Assembly (NCBI GenBank): GCA_016699735.1
Contig: CP065008.1
Span: 1,488,001 to 1,552,000 of the forward strand
Length of the DNA stretch: 64,000 nucleotides
Direction of reading: 5' to 3'
Source of the DNA: Alphaproteobacteria bacterium
GTDB lineage: Bacteria > Pseudomonadota > Alphaproteobacteria > Micavibrionales > Micavibrionaceae
The first letter of the stretch is position 1; each line of letters opens with the position of its first letter. Positions 9,293 to 18,207 of this stretch are shown here, piece after piece. The position numbers and the translations under genes are program-made. The notes beneath the pieces are model-generated. The model saw only the letters and a list, made by a program, of their open reading frames with translations, made no database searches and had not been told where the DNA came from.

Positions 9293-9871
9293 TTATTCCA
9301 CAACCCAGCCGATCAACTCACCCTGCCCGTAATAATAGGGCGCCTCGACCTTGATTGGAAAATCAACACCGTCCTTGGACAAAACGATCCGGTTGCGCCC
9401 GCTGTGCCCGCCGCCGAAAATCTCGGTCATCAGGTTGCCGCTCCCCCGGTATTCGGAGCGGAACGTAAATCCGTCCGGGCTGGTGAGGGCAGTATCTAGT
9501 TTCTTTGTTTTGAGGGCAGCAACGGGCTGTGTGGATTTCTCTCCGGGCGTGACCTCCGGCAGGTCGATCCTCTCAACCCGCTTTGTTTTAGGATCGTAAA
9601 GATAAATTTGCGGAACCTGCCAGTTCGCAGCGTTTTCAGCCGAAGACGGCGTATAGCGCAGTTCAAGAATCTTATCTTCATTGACCGCCAGCTTATAGGG
9701 GTATTCCGGGTTGTTACGGTAATAGAAATCCTGTGCAAAAACGACGGGATATTGCGGCGGCGGAATGGTCTCGAACCGGAAATTCGCCGAAGCGAAAAAG
9801 ACAAGGGACAGGATCAGCGGCAGCGAGATCCCGATCATCAGAACGAAATGCTCTTTCAAAAACACTTTCAT
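9293..9871 (-). CDS. Unknown membrane-anchored protein
   Basis: A 192-residue protein with one N-terminal hydrophobic helix (about residues 10-29, IGISLPLILSLVFFASA) and a beta-rich extracytoplasmic part. I do not recognise a family. The pairing with the DUF2157-like gene downstream recalls the common arrangement of a DUF2157/DUF4401 protein with a small membrane-anchored partner, but the typical GDYxxLxY motif of those partners is not seen here, so that link is only suggestive. Gene is divergent from sdhE, sharing a 49-base promoter region. Confidence 0.7.
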   Translation of the reverse strand: MKVFLKEHFVLMIGISLPLILSLVFFASANFRFETIPPPQYPVVFAQDFYYRNNPEYPYKLAVNEDKILELRYTPSSAENAANWQVPQIYLYDPKTKRVERIDLPEVTPGEKSTQPVAALKTKKLDTALTSPDGFTFRSEYRGSGNLMTEIFGGGHSGRNRIVLSKDGVDFPIKVEAPYYYGQGELIGWVVE

Positions 9872-9920
9872 GGCACAATAACCCTGCTATGCTGCGAACA
9901 GAATAGAGGGTAAAGCGCCG

Positions 9921-10205
9921 ATGACCAAGAATCAAGAACCTTCCGAACTGGAGATCCGCCGCAAGCGCCTCATCTTCCGCTCATGGCATCGCGGCACAAA
10001 GGAAATGGACCTGATCCTCGGCACCTTCGCGGATTCGCACGTACCGACTTTTTCGGAAAGTGAACTGGAGAGCTATGAGCGGATTTTAAATTGTAACGAT
10101 CCCGACCTGTATGACTGGATTTCGGGAAGAACACCGCCGCCAGCAAACGTGATCGACGGTGTCTTCGAGAAAATCCTGAACCGTAAGGCTATCGTAAAGC
10201 CTTAA
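9921..10205 (+). CDS. sdhE: FAD assembly factor SdhE (succinate dehydrogenase)
   Basis: A small 94-residue protein that helps attach FAD covalently to the flavoprotein subunit of succinate dehydrogenase. The conserved RSWHRGTKEMD segment (RGxxE motif) and ESELESYERIL followed by NDPDLYDWI are diagnostic. The length is normal for the family. It stands alone on the plus strand between minus-strand genes; its stop codon overlaps the stop codon of the convergent helicase gene inside a shared CTTAAG. Confidence 0.93.
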   Translation: MTKNQEPSELEIRRKRLIFRSWHRGTKEMDLILGTFADSHVPTFSESELESYERILNCNDPDLYDWISGRTPPPANVIDGVFEKILNRKAIVKP

Positions 10206-11404
10206 GCGGCAGCGCGGGCCTGCGCCCCTCCGCCATGAAACGCCCTTTTGCCCCTGTGACGGCGCCTCTTGCGGCTTTTCTGCGAATCCTGAACGGGTTT
10301 TGGTCCGCGTTCGGGATGAGCGCCGGGATTCATAAGACGCTCGATCGCCCGCCACTTTACCCCGTCCTGAGGCGTGACGAGGCACAGCGCGGCGCCTTCG
10401 GCCCCCGCGCGCGCCGTCCGCCCGATCCGGTGAATGTAATCCTCCGGCACCTGCGGCAGGTCATAGTTGATGACATGAGCGATATGCGGAACGTCCAGCC
10501 CACGCGCAACGACATCGGTCGCAACGAGGATCCTGTATTTCTGCCCCCGGAAATCGCGGATGACGCGTTCGCGCTTGCTTTGCCGTAGATCGCCGTGAAT
10601 GGCCTCGGAGGAAAAATTCTCCTTGTTCAGCCTCTTGGAAAGCCGCTCAGTGCCGTATTTCGTCTTAACGAAAATAATCACCGTGCCTTCCCGCTGCTCC
10701 AACTGGCGGACAAGCTCGTTATACTTTTCCGCCTCGTCCACGCGGATGACGTCCTGACGGATTTTATCGGCCGCTTTGATCGTTGACCCCACAGCAACCC
10801 TCTTGGGATTTTTAAGATACAGATCGGCCTGCTTGATGATATTGGCGGGCAGGGTGGCAGAGAACATCAGCGTCTGCCTTTGAGCGGGCAGATGCTTGGC
10901 AATGCGCTCGATCTGAACCGAAAACCCCATATCCAGCATCCGGTCCATTTCATCCAGAACCAGGAAATGGGCATCTTTGAGGTTCAGGGAACCGCGCTGA
11001 AGATGATCGTTGATCCGTCCGGGTGTCCCGACGATCAGGCGCGGGCGGGCGCGCAACTGGTTGAACTGCTTGCCCATCGGCTCACCGCCGATGATAAAGG
11101 CGGTCTTGATCGGGCTGTTCGGGCCAAGAAGCTTATGCATGATCTCCATGATCTGCTTGCCCAGTTCCCGCGTAGGGGTGAGCACAAGAGCCGAGCCATG
11201 GGGGTTTGAAAGAAGTTTTTCCAAGAGCGGAAGAGCGAACGCCGCGGTCTTTCCGGTCCCCGTTTGCGCGGAGCCAAGTATATCATGGCCCTGCAGGGCG
11301 AGAGGGATAGCCTGCGCCTGGATCGGAGTGGGCTCCGCATAACCCATCTGCGTAAGTGAGCGCATCAGGTTGGCGTGAAGCTTAAAGTGTTCAAAATTAT
11401 TCAT
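10202..11404 (-). CDS. DEAD-box RNA helicase (RhlE-like) with DEMD motif
   Basis: An ATP-dependent RNA helicase of the DEAD-box family, probably acting in ribosome assembly or mRNA turnover in the cold. Visible motifs: Q motif (GYAEPTPIQAQAIPLAL), Walker A AQTGTGKT, PTRELGKQI, motif II as DEMD rather than DEAD, SATLP, and HRIGRTARAG. A short basic tail (KSRKRRRHRGKRAF) follows the core and could bind RNA. Start chosen at ATG 11404 (MNNFEHF), the usual RhlE-like start; an upstream in-frame ATG at 11443 has no support. A cold-shock protein gene lies directly upstream on the same strand, a common pairing. Confidence 0.93.
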   Translation of the reverse strand: MNNFEHFKLHANLMRSLTQMGYAEPTPIQAQAIPLALQGHDILGSAQTGTGKTAAFALPLLEKLLSNPHGSALVLTPTRELGKQIMEIMHKLLGPNSPIKTAFIIGGEPMGKQFNQLRARPRLIVGTPGRINDHLQRGSLNLKDAHFLVLDEMDRMLDMGFSVQIERIAKHLPAQRQTLMFSATLPANIIKQADLYLKNPKRVAVGSTIKAADKIRQDVIRVDEAEKYNELVRQLEQREGTVIIFVKTKYGTERLSKRLNKENFSSEAIHGDLRQSKRERVIRDFRGQKYRILVATDVVARGLDVPHIAHVINYDLPQVPEDYIHRIGRTARAGAEGAALCLVTPQDGVKWRAIERLMNPGAHPERGPKPVQDSQKSRKRRRHRGKRAFHGGGAQARAAA

Positions 11405-11505
11405 TGAATTTTTCTTTTCTTTTGTAAAAGGGCAACCCCTCATGCGCCATCAGGGCAGCATGACGGATTGCCTCATAGTCTTTATGGGGAAGTGTTTAAA
11501 GAGAG

Positions 11506-11727
11506 TTAGGCAGCGTTTCTCAGATTGGCTGCGCTGTCTTTGCCCTTTTTGGGGTCTCTTTGCAGTTCGAAGCTGATCTTCTGGCCTTCGCGCAGGGTGT
11601 TCATCCCTGCTTTCTGAACGGCGCTGATGTGAACGAACACATCGCTGCCACCGTTATCGGGCACGATAAAGCCGAAGCCTTTTTGATCGCTGAACCATTT
11701 GACAGTTCCGGTAATTTGATTGGACAT
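11506..11727 (-). CDS. Cold-shock domain protein (CspA family)
   Basis: A 73-residue single cold-shock domain protein that binds single-stranded RNA and DNA. RNP1 (KGFGFIV) and RNP2 (VFVHIS) are intact. The 280-base region upstream contains no gene and is probably a promoter and long leader, as is usual for this family; a perfect TTGACA on the minus strand at 11920-11925 could be a -35 box, but the matching -10 is poor. The ribosome-binding site AAGGAAAATTACT lies just before the start. The downstream DEAD-box helicase could be co-transcribed. Confidence 0.95.
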   Translation of the reverse strand: MSNQITGTVKWFSDQKGFGFIVPDNGGSDVFVHISAVQKAGMNTLREGQKISFELQRDPKKGKDSAANLRNAA

Positions 11728-12007
11728 AGTAATTTTCCTTGTAGTCTATTTTCAGTATGGCCCGCCCGCACCATTGCAGACGGATTGTATTTGTTAACGC
11801 GCTCCAAATACGAGGAAGTATCGTTAAATACTGAACTTTTAAGGAAAGGCAATCGGGAATACGTAAAAGTATGAATCGAAGCACTAAACCGTAAAAATCT
11901 CTGTTCTAAAGAGCAACCTTGTCAAACAAACGGGGCATCATTGACAGGCTTTGTCATAAAGGTCAAGAAAAATCGCAAAAATAAAAAACCCGAAAAGCCG
12001 TGAAGCC

Positions 12008-12508
12008 TCAGATTTCCCGGTAGAGAGCCCTGCGTTCCAGCAGCTTTTCGGGAAGCTTGATCGCGTCGCGCTCGGAAATGGCGAACATGGCCTGCTCGGA
12101 AAATCCGCCGTAAATGTGGTCCTCGTCGTCCCGAACGGCCCAGTCTTCAATGTCTTCGGTCTTGCAGGTATAAAGCCGGTCCAGATGGCCCTTGTGCGTG
12201 ACGGGGGGTGTCACCAGCCGGACGTTAAGCCCGTCATCGCCCGCACGGCCCAGCACCTCGGCCCAGAGATGCTCGACTTGCTGGGTGTTCGAGACAAAAT
12301 ATAGCTTGACCAGAGCGTTCTCAGGGAACTTTTCCATGAGCGCATAAAACGTCCCAAGAGTGTCCCTGGCCTTCTGCAATGCTTCCAGCAGCAGAGGATC
12401 GTCAGGATTCGTGACCAGAGGCTCGAACGCGGGCCGCGGGGAGATCATGTTCACGCAGATCGCAATCCCGAGAACCGCAAAAAGAAGAGTCATCAGGATA
12501 ATCGCCAC
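12008..12508 (-). CDS. DUF2314 domain protein with N-terminal membrane anchor
   Basis: A 166-residue protein with a hydrophobic first ~22 residues (membrane anchor or uncleaved signal) and a DUF2314-like domain. The domain match rests on ARDTLGTFYALM, HLWAEVLG and the segment EDIEDWAVRDDEDHIYGGFS, which corresponds to the family's conserved D-W-x-V...Y-G-G end. Function of the family is not established. It lies 40 bases downstream of btaB-btaA's neighbour region on the same strand and may be part of that transcript. Confidence 0.75.
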   Translation of the reverse strand: MAIILMTLLFAVLGIAICVNMISPRPAFEPLVTNPDDPLLLEALQKARDTLGTFYALMEKFPENALVKLYFVSNTQQVEHLWAEVLGRAGDDGLNVRLVTPPVTHKGHLDRLYTCKTEDIEDWAVRDDEDHIYGGFSEQAMFAISERDAIKLPEKLLERRALYREI

Positions 12509-12548
12509 GCGAACCTCCCGGTGTGAGTTGAAATAAAACTGTTAATAT

Positions 12549-13220
12549 TCAGGAGATTTTAGCAAAAACAGCCCGATAGGCATATCCCCGGAACAGGGAT
12601 TCAACTCTAAGAGTGCCCTTTTTGTCGCACTCCATCTGTTTGAGGTAATCCAGAATCTCGGGTTTGTGGTAAACATGGAAAAGTCGTAGCCACCAGAAGA
12701 GAAATTTGCGGAACCACGGCGGCAACTCCTCCTGCCCGCCGAAATCGACGATGTGGATTTGCCCTCCCGCAGGCAGAAGCTCAAGCGCATGATCAATCGA
12801 CTCTTTCCACGGCGGGATGATCGAGAGCGCATAGGAAAAAACAATCTTATCCAGCGGACGCTCAAGCCCGAAAAGGGCTTTTGGGTCGAACGTCTGGGAA
12901 AAGCCCTGTTTCAGGGTAATTGAACAGCAATGCCCGGCACGGCTGATGTTGCCCTGTGCGGTTTTGAGCATTTCGTCAGAGGCATCGAGGCCATAAAAGT
13001 GAGCCTGCGGATATTTTTGCTTCATGCGGATCAGGTTCCGCGCCGTCCCGCATCCGACTTCGCATACGCTCTCGCCCGCGGCGGGGCACAGGCGGTCAAT
13101 CAGCACATCGCGCCCCAGCAGGTAATATTTGCGCGAGGCATCATAAATATGACGCGTCCAGCGGTACATCTTGTCCATGTTCCGCTTGGTTTGTTCTTCG
13201 CTATGGCTCAGGCTGCTCAT
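12549..13220 (-). CDS. btaB: Betaine lipid N-methyltransferase BtaB
   Basis: A class I SAM-dependent methyltransferase of 223 residues. The SAM motif I is VCEVGCGTARNLI, with the acidic residue YGLDASDEML at the end of strand 2. The N-terminal MYRWTRHIYDASRKYYLLGRD segment and the direct placement behind btaA identify it as BtaB, which adds three methyl groups to diacylglyceryl-homoserine, giving the betaine lipid DGTS. The two genes are 12 bases apart, so they form an operon. Without btaA next to it this could only be called a generic methyltransferase. Confidence 0.88.
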   Translation of the reverse strand: MSSLSHSEEQTKRNMDKMYRWTRHIYDASRKYYLLGRDVLIDRLCPAAGESVCEVGCGTARNLIRMKQKYPQAHFYGLDASDEMLKTAQGNISRAGHCCSITLKQGFSQTFDPKALFGLERPLDKIVFSYALSIIPPWKESIDHALELLPAGGQIHIVDFGGQEELPPWFRKFLFWWLRLFHVYHKPEILDYLKQMECDKKGTLRVESLFRGYAYRAVFAKIS

Positions 13221-13232
13221 GCAGGCGTCCGG

Positions 13233-14513
13233 TCAGGCGGCGATCTGTCCGCTCTGTTGTTTGGAGTGAATATAGGTATGAAAACCGCCATAGATCGAGG
13301 AGCGGTCTTTCGCCACCGCTTCGGGTGAGCGGACAGGGTTGTAATCCCAGCGTCCCAGCAGATCGGTGGGCAGGGCGCTCGCCAGCGGGCTCTCGTTCCC
13401 TGCGGTGCGGAAGATCACACGGGCTTTGGGCGCAGCGGTCCGGCTGACGTGCGTCCAGAGATCGGTGAGCTGCTGCGCGTTCATCCAGTCCTGGGCGTCA
13501 AGGAAGACATAGTTATCGAAACTCTCCGGATTCTGCTGGGCAAGAAAATCGGTAATCGAAGCATGGATGATCTGCACCCCGCCGATATGGTCCTTGAGGG
13601 TCTGGTAATGCTCTTCCTGAAGATAGCGGGGCACGGCCTTCTTCTTCACGGTATCGTAACCGCGCCCGAACGCCTGCCAGGCGAAATAATTCGTATCGAT
13701 CGGGAAATCGCAGGCCATGCGCTCCAGCCGCGATTTCAGAAGTCCGGCCATGTCGCCGCCAGACGCCGCGCTCAACTCCTCAAACTGGGCGGGGGGAATC
13801 CCGAGCCCGTAAAGAGACACAGGCATATTACAAAGCATCTTGATGAATTTTTTGTCAAACAGCGGACCCAGTGTCCGGTTGAAAACCACGCGCTGCTCCT
13901 CCAGCGTCCGGGCCTTGAGAATCTCACGGGGATCCTGTCCATAAAGCTTGGACACAAAATGAACCGTTGCAATGAACGAGCCAAGCAGCCCGTGCTTATA
14001 AAGGTTTTTCTTGAAGAAATTGATCCGCCGTCCGTGCCGCAAGGTGCGCTTGTTCCAGTAATCGCGGGTGAAGGCATCGAGATGCGGAGCAATGTAACGG
14101 TCGTAATTTTCAATATTCTTGGGCGAATTCGCATGACCGAAGAAAAGAAAGAAGCTCTCATAATCGGGCAGGTGCTTAAGCGCGGCGATTTTAAGGCGGC
14201 CAAGAGCGACGTGCGCGGGATTGAGATCAATCGCATAAATAGCCTTCGGCTTCTCCGTCAGGTAGTTCATGACGTTGCATCCGCCTGAGCAGATCGTCAT
14301 GATCCGTGAATGCGGCCCGATCTTCATGGCCTCAATATCCACCTCCGGGTCTTCCCAGATTTGCGGGTAGACAAACCCGCTGAACATCAGGGTAAACAGG
14401 CGGTCTCCAAGACTGCGCTTGATCATCGGCTTGTCGCCGTGAACAGCGGCTTTAAGGAGTTCTTTATTGGCAACGGTATGATCGTGACCGGTGGCGGAGG
14501 CTTCGGCGCTCAT
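13233..14513 (-). CDS. btaA: Diacylglycerol 3-amino-3-carboxypropyltransferase BtaA
   Basis: Transfers the 3-amino-3-carboxypropyl group of S-adenosylmethionine to diacylglycerol, the first step of DGTS betaine lipid synthesis. The protein belongs to the DUF3419/BtaA family: LFTLMFSGFVYPQIWEDP near the N-terminus, the SAM site RIMTICSGGCNVMNYL, and YAIDLNPAHVALGRLK. A second half with LDAQDWMNAQQLTDLW matches the family's C-terminal part. ATG 14513 gives about 426 residues, close to known BtaA proteins; the longer open frame to 14597 would add a hydrophobic extension not typical of BtaA. A hairpin with a T run lies in the leader (see 14571). Confidence 0.92.
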   Translation of the reverse strand: MSAEASATGHDHTVANKELLKAAVHGDKPMIKRSLGDRLFTLMFSGFVYPQIWEDPEVDIEAMKIGPHSRIMTICSGGCNVMNYLTEKPKAIYAIDLNPAHVALGRLKIAALKHLPDYESFFLFFGHANSPKNIENYDRYIAPHLDAFTRDYWNKRTLRHGRRINFFKKNLYKHGLLGSFIATVHFVSKLYGQDPREILKARTLEEQRVVFNRTLGPLFDKKFIKMLCNMPVSLYGLGIPPAQFEELSAASGGDMAGLLKSRLERMACDFPIDTNYFAWQAFGRGYDTVKKKAVPRYLQEEHYQTLKDHIGGVQIIHASITDFLAQQNPESFDNYVFLDAQDWMNAQQLTDLWTHVSRTAAPKARVIFRTAGNESPLASALPTDLLGRWDYNPVRSPEAVAKDRSSIYGGFHTYIHSKQQSGQIAA

Positions 14514-14570
14514 TGGTGTGGCTATCCCTTGAACCAGACTATCCCTTGAAATAGACAGAAACCTATATAT

Positions 14571-14613
14571 AAAAAACCCCGGAATGGCAAATAGCAATTA
14601 TCACAATCCGGGG
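14571..14613 (-). terminator. Hairpin plus T run in the btaA leader (attenuator-like)
   Basis: On the minus strand a 7-bp stem TCCGGGG...CCCCGGA wraps a 23-base loop and is followed directly by TTTTTT. It lies upstream of btaA, and no minus-strand gene lies above it that would need termination. It could therefore act as an attenuator, or simply block antisense transcripts from the mfd side. The loop is long, so efficiency is uncertain. Confidence 0.35.
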
Positions 14614-14642
14614 CGCTTCCTGTGCATAGTATGGTGCCAAAA

Positions 14643-17600
14643 ATGACCGCAGAAAGCAAAAACCGCACCCTCTACGGCGTACCCGAGGGGCAGGATGCGC
14701 GTATTCTCGCGCAGAAAGCCCGAACCATAATGCCCGAAGATTGTGTGCTGGTTCATGTTGCTATGGATGGGAACCGTCTGGCCAACCTTCAGGAACAGTT
14801 GGCATTTTTCGCGCCGGATGTACGGGTGATATGTTTGCCCGCATGGGATTCTCTGCCCTATGACCGTGTTTCTCCCCATGCGGATATCGTGGCTGCCCGC
14901 GTGACGGCCTTAACCGGCCTGATCCGCTGGCAGAAAGAGAAGGAACGCTATCCCCGCATCCTTTTAGTCAGCCTCAACGCCGCCGTACAAAGGGTCATGC
15001 CTGTTGAATCTCTGCTTCAGGCAAGCGTCCAGGCAAGAGCAGGCCAAAAACTCGACTTGACGAAATTCCAAAATTTTCTCGCGCAAAACGGTTATCTGCG
15101 GACGGAAACCGTGCGCGAAACCGGGGAATTCGCCGTACGCGGGGGGATCATAGACCTTTACCCGGCAGGTTACGAAAATCCCCTCCGCATCGATCTCTTC
15201 GGCGATGAAATCGAATCGATTCGGATGTTCGATCCGGCCACACAGATGACCGTCCCGGACAGGGCTGTAAAAGAATGTTCTCTTCTTCCGGCAACGGAGT
15301 TCTTTCTTGACGAGGAATCCATTGCCCGCTTCCGCGCCGCCTACCGCGAAATGTTCGGGGCTGCTGCCTCGAACGATCCGTTATACGAAGCGGTGAGTGC
15401 AGGAAGGCGCATGAGCGGCATAGAACACTGGTTGCCCCTGTTTCACCAAAAGCTTGAAACCGTTTTTGATTACGCGCCGAACGCGGAAATGACATTCGAT
15501 CCGCATATCCGTGAGGCATATGAGGAGCGGATGCTGCAAATCAGGGATTTCTATCAATCCCGCTACACGGTGCAAAAAAACACTGCAAAAAGATCAGGCA
15601 GTGCGACAGGCCAGATATCCGCCCCTTATCACCCCGTCCCTGTAACTGCTCTTTATATTGAGGAAACAGAATGGAACCTCAGGACCGAAGAGAGCACTCA
15701 ATTTTCAGCCTTCGGTTCTCCTGACGAACGGGAAGTAAAAGACGCAGCAAAAAAAGGCCGTGATTTTTCCGATATCCGCGCAATCTCCGGTGGCGATGTT
15801 TTTCTGGAATTGAAAAAACACCTTGCTGCGCTCGAGGCCGCGCAAAAAACACTTCTGATCGCTTCTTATGGCGAAGGATCGCGCCAGAGACTCTCCGGCT
15901 TAATGGATCATGCGGGCATCGGTCCGCTAAAAAACTGTGCAGTATGGGAGGATGTCAAAAAGCTTAAGCCGGGTCAGATCGGCATGGCCATCCTTGCCCT
16001 CGAACATGGATTTGTTGCGGACGGTCTGGCTGTCATCACCGAGCAGGATATTCTGGGTGACCGCATCGCCCGCAAGACAAAATCCCGTCGCAAGGCGGAT
16101 AATTTCCTGCGCGAAGTCTCCAGTCTCAATCCCGGCGATCTGGTCGTTCACGTCGATCACGGCATCGGGCGCTTTGTAGAACTCGAGACGCTCAAGGCCG
16201 GGGGAACACTGCACGACTGTCTCAAAATCGAATATGCCGGTGGCGACCGTCTGTTTGTTCCCGTCGAAAATCTTGAAGTGCTTTCCCGCTTCGGCAGCGA
16301 CGAGGGAACGGTCGAACTCGACAAGCTCGGCGGGGCAGGGTGGCAGGCTCGCAAGGCACGGGCAAAAAAAGACCTCATGGAAATGGCCGATCAACTTCTG
16401 AAGATTGCAGCAAACAGGATTTTAACCAAGGCCGAAAAACTTCTGATTTCAAAAGACGTCTACAACGAATTCGCAGCAAGATTCCCCTATCAGGAAACCG
16501 AAGATCAGGAGCGGGCCATCGAGGATGTGATCGCTGGCATTGCTGCGGATTATCCGATGGACCGACTGATTTGCGGCGATGTCGGCTTCGGTAAAACGGA
16601 AGTCGCCTTGCGCGCAGCATTCACCGCCGTGATGTCAGGAGCGCAGGTTGCGCTCATCGTCCCCACGACCCTTTTGGCAAGACAGCACTACCATAATTTC
16701 ACGAAGCGTTTCGCCGGAACGGGTATAAGCGTCGAGCAAATTTCGCGTCTAGTCGCAGCAAAGGATGCAAAAAAAATCAGGGAAGGGATAGCGGACGGCA
16801 GCGTGCAGATCGTCATCGGAACTCACGCGCTTCTGGGTGGCGGAATCAAATTCTCTCATCTGGGGCTTCTGATCGTCGATGAGGAGCAGCGCTTCGGCGT
16901 GAAGCAAAAAGAAAAGCTGAAGGAGCTGAAAAACAACGTCCACGTTCTGACTCTTACCGCAACGCCGATCCCGCGTACGCTGCAAATGTCGCTGACGGGC
17001 GTAAAGGAGATGAGCCTTATAACCACGCCTCCGGTCGATCGTCTGGCCATCCGCACCTTCGTCATGCCCTTCGACTCGGTCGTGATCCGGGATGCTTTGC
17101 TGCGCGAACATTACCGCGGCGGACAGAGCTTTTATGTCGTTCCGCGCATCAAGGATCTGCCCGAGATCGAGGAGACGCTCAAGGAACTGGTCCCCGAAAT
17201 AAAATTCATCGCCGCGCACGGCCAGTTAACGGCCACCGAACTCGAAGAACGCATGGAGGCATTTTACGAAGGGCAATACGGAATTCTTCTGGCCACCAAC
17301 ATCATAGAAAGCGGGATTGATATTCCCAGCGCCAACACCATGATCGTCCACCGGGCCGATATGTTCGGCCTCGCGCAGCTTTATCAGATTCGCGGACGCA
17401 TCGGCCGCTCAAAGCTCCGCGCCTATGCCTATCTCACCTACCAGCCCGGCGTGAAGCTGAACCCGAACGCCCTGCGCCGTCTGGAGGTTCTGGACACGCT
17501 GGACACTCTCGGTTCAGGCTTCCAACTCGCCAGCCACGACATGGATATCCGTGGCGCGGGCAATCTTCTGGGCGACAGCCAGTCAGGGCATATCCGCGAA

Positions 17601-18137
17601 ATCGGTGTGGAACTCTATCAGCAGATGCTAGAAGAGGCTGTGGCCGCAGCGCGTCAGGGCGGCGGATTGGAGACTCTGCAAACGGAGGAAAAGTGGTCGC
17701 CGCAAATCGCGCTGGGAACATCCGTTTTGATTCCAGAAACTTACGTAGAAGATTTAAGCGTCCGCATGAGCCTCTACCGCCGACTCAGCGATCTGGTCGA
17801 ACCCGCCGACATCGAATCGTTTGCCGCGGAGTTGATCGACCGCTTCGGCAACCTGCCCCCCGAAGTCGAAAACCTGCTCGATATTCTCAAGATCAAGCAA
17901 CTCAGCCGTAAAGCAGGAATCGAGCAGTTGGACGCGGGGCCAAAGGGCGCCGTCATCGGCTTTCACAACAACACCCCGCCCAACGTGCCTGCACTCATGC
18001 GCTGGATTCAGGATCAGCGGGGAACCGTCAAGCTTCGCCCGGATCAAAAGCTTGTCGTTGTCAGGACATGGGACAATAAGGATGAGAGAGTAAAAGGCGT
18101 GCAGAGCCTGATGAAAGAACTCTCACAAATTTCCTGA
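14643..18137 (+). CDS. mfd: Transcription-repair coupling factor Mfd
   Basis: Displaces RNA polymerase stalled at DNA damage and recruits UvrA. About 1164 residues, normal for Mfd. Order: UvrB-homology module with GVPEGQDARIL and SLPYDRVSPH; the RNA-polymerase-interaction domain starting with PGDLVVHVDHGIGRF; a RecG-like motor with Walker A GDVGFGKTEVA, DEEQ (VDEEQRFGVKQ), TATPIPRTLQ and QIRGRIGRS; a TRG segment DMDIRGAGNLLGDSQSG; and the C-terminal D7 domain. Several starts are possible (GTG 14622, ATG 14631, ATG 14643); none has a clear ribosome-binding site. Codon use matches the neighbours. Confidence 0.97.
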   Translation: MTAESKNRTLYGVPEGQDARILAQKARTIMPEDCVLVHVAMDGNRLANLQEQLAFFAPDVRVICLPAWDSLPYDRVSPHADIVAARVTALTGLIRWQKEKERYPRILLVSLNAAVQRVMPVESLLQASVQARAGQKLDLTKFQNFLAQNGYLRTETVRETGEFAVRGGIIDLYPAGYENPLRIDLFGDEIESIRMFDPATQMTVPDRAVKECSLLPATEFFLDEESIARFRAAYREMFGAAASNDPLYEAVSAGRRMSGIEHWLPLFHQKLETVFDYAPNAEMTFDPHIREAYEERMLQIRDFYQSRYTVQKNTAKRSGSATGQISAPYHPVPVTALYIEETEWNLRTEESTQFSAFGSPDEREVKDAAKKGRDFSDIRAISGGDVFLELKKHLAALEAAQKTLLIASYGEGSRQRLSGLMDHAGIGPLKNCAVWEDVKKLKPGQIGMAILALEHGFVADGLAVITEQDILGDRIARKTKSRRKADNFLREVSSLNPGDLVVHVDHGIGRFVELETLKAGGTLHDCLKIEYAGGDRLFVPVENLEVLSRFGSDEGTVELDKLGGAGWQARKARAKKDLMEMADQLLKIAANRILTKAEKLLISKDVYNEFAARFPYQETEDQERAIEDVIAGIAADYPMDRLICGDVGFGKTEVALRAAFTAVMSGAQVALIVPTTLLARQHYHNFTKRFAGTGISVEQISRLVAAKDAKKIREGIADGSVQIVIGTHALLGGGIKFSHLGLLIVDEEQRFGVKQKEKLKELKNNVHVLTLTATPIPRTLQMSLTGVKEMSLITTPPVDRLAIRTFVMPFDSVVIRDALLREHYRGGQSFYVVPRIKDLPEIEETLKELVPEIKFIAAHGQLTATELEERMEAFYEGQYGILLATNIIESGIDIPSANTMIVHRADMFGLAQLYQIRGRIGRSKLRAYAYLTYQPGVKLNPNALRRLEVLDTLDTLGSGFQLASHDMDIRGAGNLLGDSQSGHIREIGVELYQQMLEEAVAAARQGGGLETLQTEEKWSPQIALGTSVLIPETYVEDLSVRMSLYRRLSDLVEPADIESFAAELIDRFGNLPPEVENLLDILKIKQLSRKAGIEQLDAGPKGAVIGFHNNTPPNVPALMRWIQDQRGTVKLRPDQKLVVVRTWDNKDERVKGVQSLMKELSQIS

Positions 18138-18207
18138 GGGCAAGACTTAAGAATTTGGCGATTTCTCGAAATTGTGCGATGCTTATACTCTTAAAAGGCA
18201 GTAAACG

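Noticed and set aside
11897..11925. Promoter for the cold-shock gene from the perfect TTGACA at 11920-11925
   Set aside because: The -10 position (AGAGAT at 17-base spacing) fits poorly, so it is mentioned with the gene but not listed.
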